A stretch of 64,000 bases of DNA from Butyricicoccus porcorum (GCF_002157465.1 NZ_NHOC01000002.1:266352-330351), one strand, 5' to 3'. Counted from the first letter of the stretch, positions 25,010-33,897 are shown. The notes: generated from the letters alone by a model not told the origin. Made by a program: numbers and translations.

Positions 25010-26034
25010 TAGAAGTATTACAGAAGCTGTGCAGCCTGCCCGGCCCGTCCGGCTGTGAGGACGCAGTGCGCGATTACATCCGCGCACTGGCGGAGCCGGT
25101 TGCGGACGAGATTCGGGAGGACAGCATCGGCAATCTGATGGTGTTCCGAAAGGGAAAAAAATCCTGCGGAAAGACAATCATGCTCGCCGCACATATGGAC
25201 GAAGTCGGTATCATCTGTAAAGGCTATACAGAAGATGGTTGTGTGAAATTCGGCTTTGTCGGCGGTGTAGACCCGCGCGTTGTCATCGGGCGGCGCGTGC
25301 TGTTTGACGATGTGCGCGGCGTAGTGGGTATCAAGGCGGTGCACCTGACCACGCGTGAGGAGCGCAAAACCATGCCGAAAACCAAAGATTTGTATATCGA
25401 CATCGGTGCATCGGACAAAAAAGAAGCGGAAAAACGCGTGCCGCTCGGCACATACGGCGTGTTTGATTCTGCGTGCGTGCCGTTCGGCGATGGACTGCTC
25501 AAGGCAAAGGCGATTGATGATCGCGTTGGCTGTGCTGTTTTGCTGACACTGCTTCTCGAACAGCCTGCTGTAGATACCTGGTTCGTGTTCTCTGTACAGG
25601 AAGAGGTAGGGCTGCGTGGTGCGCGGTGTGCGGCGTTTGACCTGAATCCGGATATCTGCCTTGTGCTGGAGGGCACGACAGCGGCAGATCTGGCAGAGGT
25701 CGACGGAGCAAAGCAGGTCTGCGGCCTGCGCCGCGGCGTTGTCATTCCGTTTATGGATCGTGCGACGATTTACCATCAGGGCATGTTTGAAACACTGCGC
25801 AAGCTGGCAGAGGAAAACGGCATTCCATGGCAGACCAAGCACCGTGTTGCGGGCGGTACAGATGCCGGACGCATTCATCTGACGCGTGACGGCGTGGTAA
25901 CCGGCGCGCTCGCCGCACCGGTACGCTATATTCATTCGCCGTCCTGCGTGGCAGCAATTGACGATATGAACGGCATGCTGGCACTCAGCCGCCGGTTCCT
26001 GGAATATATGGGGGAGGATCACCATGAAATTTGA
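25006..26034 (+). CDS. M42-family aminopeptidase, second of three
   Basis: The 342-residue protein has all M42 metal and catalytic motifs: AAHMDEVGII, KAIDDRVGC, SVQEEVGLRGAR and VLEGTTAAD, with AGGTDAGRIHL near the end. It starts four bases inside the end of the first copy, preceded by GGGGAGGTGG, and overlaps the third by 11 bases, showing translational coupling. Specificity (glutamyl/aspartyl, leucyl or lysyl) cannot be read directly. Confidence 0.94.
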   Translation: MIEVLQKLCSLPGPSGCEDAVRDYIRALAEPVADEIREDSIGNLMVFRKGKKSCGKTIMLAAHMDEVGIICKGYTEDGCVKFGFVGGVDPRVVIGRRVLFDDVRGVVGIKAVHLTTREERKTMPKTKDLYIDIGASDKKEAEKRVPLGTYGVFDSACVPFGDGLLKAKAIDDRVGCAVLLTLLLEQPAVDTWFVFSVQEEVGLRGARCAAFDLNPDICLVLEGTTAADLAEVDGAKQVCGLRRGVVIPFMDRATIYHQGMFETLRKLAEENGIPWQTKHRVAGGTDAGRIHLTRDGVVTGALAAPVRYIHSPSCVAAIDDMNGMLALSRRFLEYMGEDHHEI

Positions 26035-27043
26035 TATTTTTGAAGCATTTCGCACACTGTCCATGACCTTTGGGCCGTCCGGGCGGGAGCATGGTATTGC
26101 AGAGACAATCACCGAGATAATTGCAGAGGTCGTCCCCCACATAGGCGACTGGGATCATCACACCGATGCGATGAACAATCTGATTTACCACCGTTCCGGC
26201 GAGGGAAAGAAGGTTCTGCTCGCGGCACATATGGACTCCATCGGCATTGTTGTGACACACATTAACGACAACGGTTTCGCACGCTTCGCGCAGGTCGGTG
26301 GGCTGATGCTGGGCGATTTGATCGACTGCCGCGTGCGCTTTGCCAACGGCACGCGCGGTGTGATTTCCTTTGAAGAAAAGACGGAATATAAAAATCTCGG
26401 CTTCGACAATCTGTTCCTCGACATCGGTGCAAAGGACAAAGCACAGGCGGAAGCCAGCATTCAAGTCGGCGATTTTGCTGTATTTGACGGCGAACCGTTT
26501 GCCCAGGGTGATATCCTGTGCGGACCGTATCTTGACAACCGCATCGGCTGCCTGACGCTGATCGCCGCAATGGCGCAGATCGAACAGACTGACTGCGACC
26601 TGTATGTCGCGTTCACGGCGCAGGAGGAGGTCGGCCTGCGCGGTGCGCAGACTGCGGCGTTTGCCGTCCAGCCAGAATATGCAATTGCGGTCGATGTCAC
26701 GGATACCGGTGATATGCCGGAGCGCAAATACCCGATGGCAGTCCGTCTCGGTGAAGGCCCGGCTGTCAAGGTCATGGATCGCTCAGTCATCTGCGACCAT
26801 GATGTGAAGCATACACTGTACCATGCGGCAGAGCAGGCAGGCATTCCGGTTCAGCGCGAAATCATGGAATTTGGCGGTACGGATACCGGCGTGATTCAGC
26901 GCACGGCAGGCGGTGTCAAGGCTGGTGCAGTCAGCATCCCGACGCGTTATATCCATTCGCCAAATGAAATGGCAAGCATTTCTGATATCAGAAATGCGGC
27001 GACACTGATTGTGCATGCAGTCAGCGGGGGCTTTGAAAAATAA
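26024..27043 (+). CDS. M42-family aminopeptidase, third of three
   Basis: The 339-residue protein has AAHMDSIGIV, YLDNRIGC, TAQEEVGLRGAQ and AVDVTDTGD, the last Asp being a metal ligand, and FGGTDTGVIQRT. GGGGGAGG lies 7 bases before the ATG, inside the previous gene. As in some archaea with several TET peptidases of different specificity, the three subunits may make separate or mixed dodecamers; that is inference. Confidence 0.94.
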   Translation: MKFDIFEAFRTLSMTFGPSGREHGIAETITEIIAEVVPHIGDWDHHTDAMNNLIYHRSGEGKKVLLAAHMDSIGIVVTHINDNGFARFAQVGGLMLGDLIDCRVRFANGTRGVISFEEKTEYKNLGFDNLFLDIGAKDKAQAEASIQVGDFAVFDGEPFAQGDILCGPYLDNRIGCLTLIAAMAQIEQTDCDLYVAFTAQEEVGLRGAQTAAFAVQPEYAIAVDVTDTGDMPERKYPMAVRLGEGPAVKVMDRSVICDHDVKHTLYHAAEQAGIPVQREIMEFGGTDTGVIQRTAGGVKAGAVSIPTRYIHSPNEMASISDIRNAATLIVHAVSGGFEK

Positions 27044-27116
27044 AAGCTTGTTTTTTGAGAAAGTTCCCGTTATTGTGGTATACTGATGATAATAAAACGG
27101 AAAAGAGGTGCTGCAC

Positions 27117-27638
27117 ATGCATGTATTGGTTGTTGTAGATATGCAGAAGGATTTTATCGATGGCGCGCTGGGCACAAAAGAAGCGCAGGCCATTGTTCCA
27201 CGGGTTGTGGAAAAAATTGAAAACTTCGACGGGCGGGTGATCGCAACGCGCGACACGCACGGGGAAAACTATCTGCAAACCGCAGAGGGGAAAAAGCTCC
27301 CTGTTGTACACTGTATTCAGGGAACGGATGGCTGGCAGCTGCATCCCGATGTTGCGGCGCTGATTTCCCGCAGACCAATTGACAAGCCGACGTTCGGCAG
27401 TACAGAGTTGGCAAAGCTGCTGGCGAAATGCCATTCCGATCATACCGTCGACAGCATTACGCTGGTGGGGCTGTGTACCGATATTTGTGTCATTTCCAAT
27501 GCGCTTTTGCTGAAAGCATTTCTGCCGGAGGTTCCGATCATCGTGGACGCCTCGTGCTGTGCGGGCGTGACACCGGAGAGCCATGAAAATGCGCTGCGTG
27601 CCATGGAGATGTGTCAGATTGCGGTTGTCGGAAGATAA
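27117..27638 (+). CDS. isochorismatase-family cysteine hydrolase (nicotinamidase-like)
   Basis: The 173-residue protein has the catalytic triad of the family: Asp in VVVDMQKDFIDGAL, Lys in DKPTFGSTEL and Cys in LVGLCTDICVISNALLL. A cis-peptide region precedes the Cys. Nicotinamidase is the closest characterised activity, but the usual metal-binding DxHxxxH is only partly visible (RDTHGENYLQT and the HCIQGTDGWQL stretch), so another amidase is possible. The ATG at 27117 follows GAGGTG by 6 bases. Confidence 0.87.
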   Translation: MHVLVVVDMQKDFIDGALGTKEAQAIVPRVVEKIENFDGRVIATRDTHGENYLQTAEGKKLPVVHCIQGTDGWQLHPDVAALISRRPIDKPTFGSTELAKLLAKCHSDHTVDSITLVGLCTDICVISNALLLKAFLPEVPIIVDASCCAGVTPESHENALRAMEMCQIAVVGR

Positions 27639-27711
27639 GAAAACTGCACAAAATCAAAGCCGGATGGTATGCGCGAAATGAACGAATTTTTCTGAAGCCG
27701 GAAAATTTCGT

Positions 27712-27741
27712 TTGCACGCGTTTATTCAAAAATGGTATAAT
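27712..27741 (+). promoter_or_regulatory. promoter of the 79-residue gene
   Basis: TTGCAC (27712-27717), 18-base spacer, TATAAT (27736-27741). Confidence 0.65.
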
Positions 27742-27770
27742 ATCCATATAGAAAAGGAGGGTTTTCTACC

Positions 27771-28010
27771 ATGAAACGAATTAAAGCCGCGTGCCTTCTG
27801 CAAACGGTACATTTTCTGCTGAAGGAAGATATGCCGCATGATGCCGCAATGACTGCCGTAAAGGGAGAGGTTGCACAGTATAAGGCACAGCTCGACCGCA
27901 GCAATACGAAGTACCAGATTACGGAGGAGACCACGCAGCCGGACGGCTCGATTGTTATCAAGATTCGCAAGCAGTATAATCATCATGATACGGGAGATTA
28001 TATCTCTTAA
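27771..28010 (+). CDS. small protein, unknown function (79 residues)
   Basis: The protein begins MKRIKAACLLQTVHFLLKED, an amphipathic helix, then a second helix VKGEVAQYKAQLDRSNTKY and a beta-like end PDGSIVIKIRKQYN. There is no signal peptide or Cys motif. AAAGGAGGG lies about 12 bases before the ATG, and the gene has its own promoter and terminator. I have seen similar short Clostridia proteins in single-gene units, but no function is known to me. Confidence 0.75.
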   Translation: MKRIKAACLLQTVHFLLKEDMPHDAAMTAVKGEVAQYKAQLDRSNTKYQITEETTQPDGSIVIKIRKQYNHHDTGDYIS

Positions 28011-28030
28011 TAAAAATACAGTTCACCCGA

Positions 28031-28058
28031 ATCCCGCGGCGTATGCCGCGGGATTTTT
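28031..28058 (+). terminator. intrinsic terminator
   Basis: ATCCCGCGGC (28031-28040), loop GTAT, GCCGCGGGAT, then TTTTT. Confidence 0.92.
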
Positions 28059-28110
28059 GCCGGAAGGGAACCTGTTTGGACGGTAAAATGCGATGTTTCA
28101 ACCCGATCAA

Positions 28111-28139
28111 TTGACATCAATGGTACGAGACGCTATAAT
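28111..28139 (+). promoter_or_regulatory. consensus promoter of the TetR regulator
   Basis: Perfect TTGACA (28111-28116), exactly 17 bases, perfect TATAAT (28134-28139). Such a full-consensus promoter usually needs repression; autorepression by the encoded TetR protein is likely. Confidence 0.85.
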
Positions 28140-28200
28140 AAATCAAATGATGCAAAACACTTGATTTGAAATATGCCACATTCAGAAGGGAAGAAGCCAT

Positions 28201-28815
28201 ATGCCACCGAAACCGAAATTTACAAGGGAAGAAGTTATTGACGCTGCGTTGGAGATTGTCAGCGAAAAGGGAATGGAGGCGCTGACCTCCCGCGACCTCG
28301 GTGCACGGCTGGGCAGCTCTGCCCGCCCCATTTTTACTGTTTTTCAGAATATGGAGGAATTGCAGCGGGAGGTGCGCATTGCCGCGATGAAGCGGTTTGA
28401 AGCGTTTTCGGAAAAAGCCATTCACTATACGCCTGCCTTCAAACAGTTCGGGATGCAGATGATTCTGTTTGCGATGGAGGAACCGAAGCTGTATCAACTG
28501 TTGTTTATGGCAGAGAACATCGGTCATCGCAATTTTGACGATGTATTTGACGATCTGGGTGAAACCGCAGTGGTGTGTGTCGATGTCATTCAAAAGGACT
28601 ATGACTTGGATGCTGAGGAAGCCAGAGCGCTGTTCCAGCAGGTATGGATTTATACGTTCGGGATTGGCGCGCTGTGCGCAGCGCATGTGTGTCATTTCTC
28701 TGAGCAGGAAATCAACGACCTGCTGGGTCAGGATTTTACTGCAATGATGTTGCTGATCCGCTCAGGGAAGCAGAATGATCCTACTGTGCAGCCGCGCCCA
28801 AAAGTGGACGGCTGA
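28201..28815 (+). CDS. TetR-family transcriptional regulator
   Basis: The 204-residue protein has an N-terminal TetR helix-turn-helix (FTREEVIDAALEIVSEKGM, then SRDLGARLGSSARPIFTVF) and an all-helical C-terminal ligand domain with no recognised ligand motif. It has SARPIFTVF where classic TetR has GVSKGTLYYYF, a pattern common in Clostridia. Its own promoter is full consensus. The next gene, metY, is 250 bases away with a separate promoter, so the target is unknown. Confidence 0.9.
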   Translation: MPPKPKFTREEVIDAALEIVSEKGMEALTSRDLGARLGSSARPIFTVFQNMEELQREVRIAAMKRFEAFSEKAIHYTPAFKQFGMQMILFAMEEPKLYQLLFMAENIGHRNFDDVFDDLGETAVVCVDVIQKDYDLDAEEARALFQQVWIYTFGIGALCAAHVCHFSEQEINDLLGQDFTAMMLLIRSGKQNDPTVQPRPKVDG

Positions 28816-28869
28816 CCGTTGGTGAAGCCCGGGCTCAGATAAAAAATACGGCAATTGAAAAATCAATGC

Positions 28870-28898
28870 TTGACAGCTGGATAGAAACATGGTATTCT
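28870..28898 (+). promoter_or_regulatory. promoter of metY
   Basis: TTGACA (28870-28875), 17-base spacer, TATTCT (28893-28898). Confidence 0.72.
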
Positions 28899-28909
28899 GT
28901 ATTTAGTCA

Positions 28910-28937
28910 ATAAATCCTACTTAACTAATATGTATTA
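28910..28937 (+). promoter_or_regulatory. CymR-like operator (imperfect) downstream of the metY start point
   Basis: CCTAC (28916-28920), seven bases, then ATATG (28928-28932) within an AT-rich frame ATAAAT...TATTA. It lies about 7 to 32 bases after the predicted transcription start, the same place and spacing as the perfect CCTAC-N7-GTAGG site in the sulfate operon. Only three of five bases match in the right arm. Confidence 0.4.
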
Positions 28938-29066
28938 TATGAAACAGAGGATATCATGAAACATAAAATTTTTATTCAAAGACTGTATACTGCTTACGGA
29001 CGAATGTGCCGATGTTGATTGAATCCGAAATCCATCCCATGTTTGTTTGAAAAGGAGTTTATTACA

Positions 29067-30355
29067 ATGAGCGAGAGAACTTTCCACTTTGAGACGTTAC
29101 AGCTTCACGTAGGCCAGGAGCAGGCCGATCCGGCAACCGATGCACGCGCGGTGCCGATTTACCAGACTACATCGTATGTGTTCCATAACAGCGACCACGC
29201 ACAGGCACGTTTCGGCCTTTCCGATGCGGGCAATATTTATGGCAGACTGACCAATCCGACAGAGGATGTTTTTGAAAAGCGCATTGCGGCGCTGGAGGGC
29301 GGCTCGTCCGCACTGGCAGTTGCATCCGGTGCAGCCGCACTGAGCTATACATTCAAAACGCTCGCGCAGAATGGCGACAACATCGTCGCGGCGAAGACGA
29401 TTTACGGCGGTACGTATAACTATCTGGCGCACACGCTGCCGAAGGACGGCGTGACCACCAAGTTTGTCGATCCGGATGACATTCAGAATTTTGCCGATGC
29501 CATCGACGAAAATACCAAGGCAGTCTTCTTTGAGACGCTGGGCAATCCGAATTCCAACCTGATTGACATTCAGGCCGTTGCGGACATCGCACATGCACAG
29601 GGTGTTCCGGTTGTCATCGATTCTACATTTGCAACGCCGTACCTGCTGCGCCCGATTGATTACGGTGCGGATATCGTTGTCCATTCCGCGACGAAGTTCA
29701 TCGGCGGCCATGGCACGACGCTCGGCGGCGTCATCATCGAGAGCGGCAAGTTCGACTGGAAGGCATCCGGCCGGTTTGCGTCGCTGGTCGATCCGGATCC
29801 GAGCTATCATGGCATCAGCTTTGTCGACGCGTGCGGCCCGGCGGCATTCACCACCAAGATTCGTGCGATTCTGCTGCGCGACACCGGTGCAACACTGTCC
29901 CCGTTCAATGCATTCCTGTTGTTACAGGGTCTGGAAACGCTCTCTCTGCGCGTGAACGCCATGTAGAGAACACCAAAAAGGTTCTGGAATATCTCCAGTC
30001 CCAGCCGTTGGTTGAGTCCATCAACCATCCGTCGCTCGACCCGAAATATAAAGACCTGTATGACAGATATTTCCCGAACGGTGCAGGCTCTATCTTCACC
30101 TTCCGCATCAAGGGCGGCGAGAAGGAAGCGAAGAAGTTCATCGATTCGCTTCAGATTTTCTCCATTCTCGCCAATGTCGCGGATGTCAAGTCGCTGGTCA
30201 TCCATCCGGCAACTACGACCCACAGCCAGTGCACCGAGGCAGAGCTTGAAGATCAGGGCATTTACCCGAACACCATTCGTCTGTCCATCGGCACCGAGCA
30301 TTATGAAGACATTATCTGGGATCTCGATCAGGCGTTCCGGAAAGTCAACGAGTAA
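29067..30355 (+). pseudogene. metY: O-acetylhomoserine sulfhydrylase MetY, interrupted by one-base deletion
   Basis: The enzyme makes homocysteine from O-acetylhomoserine and sulfide with PLP. The first frame (29067-29966) carries [14 protein letters not shown] and the PLP lysine in [14 protein letters not shown], and stops after SLRVNAM. The second frame continues without loss as [14 protein letters not shown] to an ordinary C-terminus (PNTIRLSIGTEHYED). At 29952-29955 the text GTGAACGCC should be GTGGAACGCC, so a single G is missing. The intact product would be about 429 residues. AAAGGAG precedes the ATG. It may be a real mutation or a sequencing error. Confidence 0.9.
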
Positions 30356-30398
30356 ACCGTTCACCTGCCGCAGCTTTCCCCATTCGCGGCAGCTGGCA

Positions 30399-30427
30399 TT
30401 GATTTTTTGTTCTGAGAGTAGTACCAT
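30399..30427 (+). promoter_or_regulatory. possible promoter of cysK
   Basis: TTGATT (30399-30404), 17-base spacer, TACCAT (30422-30427). A hairpin CTGCCGC/GCGGCAG at about 30365-30392 may end metY transcription just before it. Confidence 0.4.
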
Positions 30428-30499
30428 GAAAAAGAAGGGTGCTGTGCATTTCTTCCCAACATAATTTTCTGTTTTTATTTCGGAAAAGAGGATGCTATT

Positions 30500-31429
30500 A
30501 TGTCTGTGAAAACAAGTATTACACAGCTGATCGGCGGGACACCGCTGCTCGAGCTTGTCAATTATGAAAAAGCCAACAATCTCAACGCACATATTGTCGC
30601 CAAGCTGGAATATTTTAATCCGGCAGGCAGTGTCAAGGATCGCGTTGCCAATGCGATGATTGCGGATGCAGAGGCAAAGGGCGTGCTCAAGCCGGGCGCG
30701 ACCATCATTGAGCCGACCTCCGGCAACACCGGCATCGGTCTGGCGGCTGTCGGTTCGGCGAAGGGTTATCATGTCATTCTGACCATGCCGGAAACGATGA
30801 GCATTGAGCGCCGCAAGCTGGTTGCAGCCTATGGTGCAGAGGTTGTCCTGACATCGGGTTCTGCCGGTATGAAGGGCGCCATCGCAAAGGCAGAAGAGCT
30901 GGAGAAGTCCATCGACGGTGCAGTTATTCTCGGTCAGTTCGTCAATCCGGCAAACCCGAAGGTGCATTATGAGACCACCGGCCCGGAAATCTGGAAGGAT
31001 ACCGAAGGCAAGGTTGATATTTTTGTCGCCGGTGTCGGCACCGGCGGTACAGTCACCGGTACGGGCAAATATCTGAAGGATCAGAATCCGAATGTCCGGG
31101 TTGTCGCGGTTGAGCCTGCAACCTCTCCGGTTCTGTCCAAGGGCACCGCAGGCCCGCATAAGATTCAGGGCATCGGCGCAGGTTTTGTGCCGGATACGCT
31201 GGATACGGACGTTTATGACGAAGTCATTGCGGTAGACAACGAAGCAGCGTTTGAAACTGGCCGTGCAATCGCCAAGGCAGAGGGCATTCTGGTCGGCATT
31301 TCCTCCGGTGCGGCAGTGTATGCGGCGACTGAGCTGGCAAAGCGTCCGGAAAATGCGGGCAAGACGATTGTTGCCCTGCTGCCGGATACCGGCGAGCGCT
31401 ATCTGTCGACTGCGCTGTTTGCGGAATAA
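30500..31429 (+). CDS. cysK: cysteine synthase A (O-acetylserine sulfhydrylase)
   Basis: This PLP enzyme condenses O-acetylserine and sulfide to cysteine. The 309-residue protein has the PLP lysine in [12 protein letters not shown] (near residue 43), [11 protein letters not shown], and the phosphate loop [25 protein letters not shown] near the end completes the active site. In B. subtilis CysK also modulates the regulator CymR; an Rrf2 protein without Fe-S cysteines is encoded 1.2 kb downstream here. A strong terminator follows. Confidence 0.96.
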   Translation: MSVKTSITQLIGGTPLLELVNYEKANNLNAHIVAKLEYFNPAGSVKDRVANAMIADAEAKGVLKPGATIIEPTSGNTGIGLAAVGSAKGYHVILTMPETMSIERRKLVAAYGAEVVLTSGSAGMKGAIAKAEELEKSIDGAVILGQFVNPANPKVHYETTGPEIWKDTEGKVDIFVAGVGTGGTVTGTGKYLKDQNPNVRVVAVEPATSPVLSKGTAGPHKIQGIGAGFVPDTLDTDVYDEVIAVDNEAAFETGRAIAKAEGILVGISSGAAVYAATELAKRPENAGKTIVALLPDTGERYLSTALFAE

Positions 31430-31446
31430 CCCACACAGAAACAGAT

Positions 31447-31505
31447 AAGCCCCATGGCCAGACTTCACGGAACTTCTCCAGGGGTCTGACCGAGGGGCTT
31501 TTTTC
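31447..31505 (+). terminator. intrinsic terminator of cysK
   Basis: AAGCCCC (31447-31453) pairs with GGGGCTT (31494-31500), with an inner CCAGAC/GTCTG stem, followed by TTTTTT. It ends only 7 bases before hydE. Confidence 0.85.
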
Positions 31506-31511
31506 TATGAA

Positions 31512-32573
31512 ATGATGAAGAGATTGATTGAACAATTGAAAGAAGATCACGACCTGTGTGATGGCGCGCTGGCTGATCTGATCGAGAGCAATGAGCCGGA
31601 TGATGCCCTGTTCGCTGCGGCGGATGCGGTGCGCCGTGCACAGTACGGCACGGATGTCTATCTGCGCGGCTTGATCGAGTTCACCAATGTGTGCAAAAAC
31701 AATTGCTATTACTGTGGAATCCGGCGGGATAACACCAAAGAAATGCGCTATCGCCTGACGCCAGAGGAGATTCTGGAGAGCTGTGAAAGCGGCTATCGTA
31801 TGGGCTTCCGCACGTTTGTGCTGCAGGGTGGAGAAGACCCGCACTGTACAGATGATTTTATCTGTACACTGGTCAATACAATCAAGACACAATTCCCCGA
31901 CTGTGCCGTAACCCTGTCCATCGGCGAGAAGCCGCGCAGCAGTTATCAGGCCTATTTTGATGCAGGAGCAGACCGATATCTGCTTCGGCATGAAACTGCG
32001 AGTGAGGCTCATTACAGAAAGCTGCATCCGCCGGAGTTGAGCCTTACGAACCGGAAGCGATGCCTGTATGACCTGAAGGAAGTCGGGTTTCAGGTCGGCG
32101 CTGGTTTTATGGTCGGCTCGCCCGGACAGACAACACGCGAGCTGATTGCAGACCTGCGCTTTTTGCAGCAGCTACAACCGGATATGATTGGTATCGGACC
32201 GTTTATCCCGCATCATAACACCCCATTTTTACATGAAAAAGCTGGTACGCTGAAGCTGACATTGCGCATGCTGGCCATTCTTCGGCTGATGTTTCCATAT
32301 GTCCTGCTGCCGGCGACGACAGCATTGGGAACAATCAGTCCCATCGGTCGGGAACTGGGACTCAAGGCAGGTGCGAATGTCATGATGCCAAATCTGACGC
32401 CGCGTCGGGTCAGACAGTATTATGATCTGTATGACAATAAAATCTGTATGGATGAGGAAGCAGCAAAGTGCAGGGCGTGCCAGGAAGGGCGCGTGCGCGG
32501 AGCAGGGTATCGCATTGTCTGTGATCGCGGTGATGTATGCAGGTCGATAAAATCAGAAAAAAAGGAACAATAA
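31512..32573 (+). CDS. hydE: [FeFe]-hydrogenase maturation radical SAM protein HydE
   Basis: HydE is the radical SAM enzyme that processes the complex-B precursor during H-cluster assembly. The 353-residue protein has the cluster motif CKNNCYYCGIRRDN near residues 60-73, LQGGEDP, and LSIGEKPRSSYQAYFDAGADR. C-terminal Cys residues (CRACQEG) may bind a second cluster. No ribosome site is visible before ATG 31512 or 31515, and a terminator lies directly upstream, so expression may depend on readthrough from cysK. HydF is at 18.2 kb. Confidence 0.93.
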   Translation: MMKRLIEQLKEDHDLCDGALADLIESNEPDDALFAAADAVRRAQYGTDVYLRGLIEFTNVCKNNCYYCGIRRDNTKEMRYRLTPEEILESCESGYRMGFRTFVLQGGEDPHCTDDFICTLVNTIKTQFPDCAVTLSIGEKPRSSYQAYFDAGADRYLLRHETASEAHYRKLHPPELSLTNRKRCLYDLKEVGFQVGAGFMVGSPGQTTRELIADLRFLQQLQPDMIGIGPFIPHHNTPFLHEKAGTLKLTLRMLAILRLMFPYVLLPATTALGTISPIGRELGLKAGANVMMPNLTPRRVRQYYDLYDNKICMDEEAAKCRACQEGRVRGAGYRIVCDRGDVCRSIKSEKKEQ

Positions 32574-32657
32574 CAGGGGGCAGCTGTCTGGCGCAGATTG
32601 CTGGAAGAAACGCTGACGCTGAACAGGTTATCTGAACTATGAGGGAGATGATTTGCA

Positions 32658-33089
32658 GTGAGAATTTCGACAAAGGGGCGATATGCACTTGCAGTTATGC
32701 TGGATTTGTCGATTTATGACACAGGAGAAAATATCTCGATTAAAACAATTGCAAAACGGCTGAATCTCAGCGGAAAATATCTGGAACAGGTCGTTGGTGT
32801 GCTCACCAAGGCGGGTTTTGTCAAAAGTGTACGCGGCTCTTCCGGTGGCTATCGGCTGGCAAAGCAACCGAAAGAGTATACTGTGGGTGCCATTTTGCGC
32901 CTGACCGAGGGCTCTCTTGCACCGGTGGCCTGTGTGGAGGACGGCGAGCCGGCTTCGGAAGCCGACAGCGGTGTCATTATGACTGTCTGGCAGGAGTTGA
33001 ACGATGCAATCAACAGTGTGGTAGATCGCATCACGTTGGAAGATCTGGTCGGGCGCAACCAGATGATGGCAGATTACTATTCCATCTGA
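32658..33089 (+). CDS. Rrf2-family regulator without Fe-S cysteines (CymR-like)
   Basis: The 143-residue protein begins MRISTKGRYALAVMLDL, the Rrf2 signature, followed by the winged helix (IKTIAKRLNLSGKYLEQV, KSVRGSSGGYRLAK). IscR/NsrR-type members have three Cys in the loop after residue 90; here only one (PVACVEDG) is present, as in the cysteine-metabolism regulator CymR, which binds no cluster. Proximity to metY and cysK and the CymR-like operators at 28.9 and 51.7 kb support that role. The start is GTG with GGGAG upstream. The target set is inferred. Confidence 0.88.
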   Translation: MRISTKGRYALAVMLDLSIYDTGENISIKTIAKRLNLSGKYLEQVVGVLTKAGFVKSVRGSSGGYRLAKQPKEYTVGAILRLTEGSLAPVACVEDGEPASEADSGVIMTVWQELNDAINSVVDRITLEDLVGRNQMMADYYSI

Positions 33090-33119
33090 TGATATCCTGC
33101 GGATACAGGACAGAAACCC

Positions 33120-33148
33120 TTGACGGGGAATTTGTGCCGCGTTATACT
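33120..33148 (+). promoter_or_regulatory. promoter of the Nif3-C-like gene
   Basis: TTGACG (33120-33125), 17-base spacer, TATACT (33143-33148). It excludes the longer open frame starting at 33089. Confidence 0.7.
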
Positions 33149-33190
33149 GAAAAAAATAGTGCAGGGCATGCCAAAAGGTCAGGTGACAGA

Positions 33191-33520
33191 ATGCAATTTC
33201 AATATTTTAAACTGGAAATTTTTATTCCGGAGACACATTTTCATGCACTGCAAACAACATTGCAGCAGGTGGATGCCGGGCACATCGGAAATTATGACAG
33301 CTGCCTTTCATATAGCCGGGTCACCGGTACCTGGCGGCCGCTGGCGGGCACCGATCCATATATCGGCGTACAAAATGAAATCAGTGAAGAGCCGGAACTG
33401 AAGGTTGAGGTCTGTTGTAAGGCGGAAAGACTGGAAGAGACCATGCAGGCAATCAAAGCGGTACATCCGTATGAAGAACCGGTCATCAATGTCATTCCGC
33501 TGTACAACACCGGGATATGA
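33191..33520 (+). CDS. stand-alone Nif3/YqfO C-terminal-like domain protein
   Basis: The 109-residue protein begins YFKLEIFIPETHFHAL and contains HIGNYDSCLSYSRVTGTW and HPYEEPVINVIPL, the hallmarks of the PII/CutA-like insert domain of Nif3-family dinuclear-metal proteins. Here it exists without the metal-binding Nif3 halves. Such short proteins are widespread in bacteria, but their role is unclear. AGGTGA lies 4 bases before the ATG. Confidence 0.8.
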   Translation: MQFQYFKLEIFIPETHFHALQTTLQQVDAGHIGNYDSCLSYSRVTGTWRPLAGTDPYIGVQNEISEEPELKVEVCCKAERLEETMQAIKAVHPYEEPVINVIPLYNTGI

Positions 33521-33537
33521 ATGCAGCAAAGAAAACG

Positions 33538-33583
33538 AAGAGAGGGGAACGTGCAATGCGTTACGGTTTCCTCTTTTTTCTGC
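33538..33583 (+). terminator. probable intrinsic terminator
   Basis: AAGAGAGGGGAACG and TTTCCTCTTTTTT form an imperfect stem followed by a T run. Confidence 0.6.
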
Positions 33584-33720
33584 CCGTTGACAGTCCGATG
33601 TCAATGCTCTATAATGAAACAAATGATTCAAAACAATGGTTTTAAAACTTATGTTTTAAAATTCCGCAGTATTTCTCTGATAAGTAAGGGTAAATTTTCT
33701 GTTGATGAGGGGCAGTTGGT

Positions 33721-33897
33721 ATGAAAGATACTGTGAAACGATCTGAGTGGGTACTCTGCCCGCTTTACCGGGGAAAAACGCGGCTGAAGCTGTTGCCGGA
33801 AAACGTGCTGAAAAATTTCCCCCTGTTTTGTCCAAAGTGCAGGAGGGAAATGCTCATCAGCGCAGAACAGTTTACCGTTTCGGTTGTGATGAAGTAG
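33721..33897 (+). CDS. cysteine-rich KTR-domain peptide, first Cys pair lost
   Basis: The 58-residue peptide has the KTR-family pattern VLCP...GKTRLK...LKNFPLFCPKC. The family has two CxxC zinc knuckles; here the first reads C-P-L-Y, so its second Cys is missing, while the second (CPKC) is intact. GAGGGG lies 8 bases before the ATG. These peptides are typical cargo of Firmicutes conjugative elements, so this may be a decaying remnant of one, although no other element genes are present. Confidence 0.65.
   Translation: MKDTVKRSEWVLCPLYRGKTRLKLLPENVLKNFPLFCPKCRREMLISAEQFTVSVVMK

Noticed and set aside
28899-29066. SAM riboswitch or T-box in front of metY
   Set aside because: The leader is short and AT-rich; neither the SAM-I core nor a T-box sequence is present.
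29807-31468. 553-codon minus-strand open frame opposite metY and cysK
   Set aside because: It is antisense to two clearly real genes and has no recognisable motifs.
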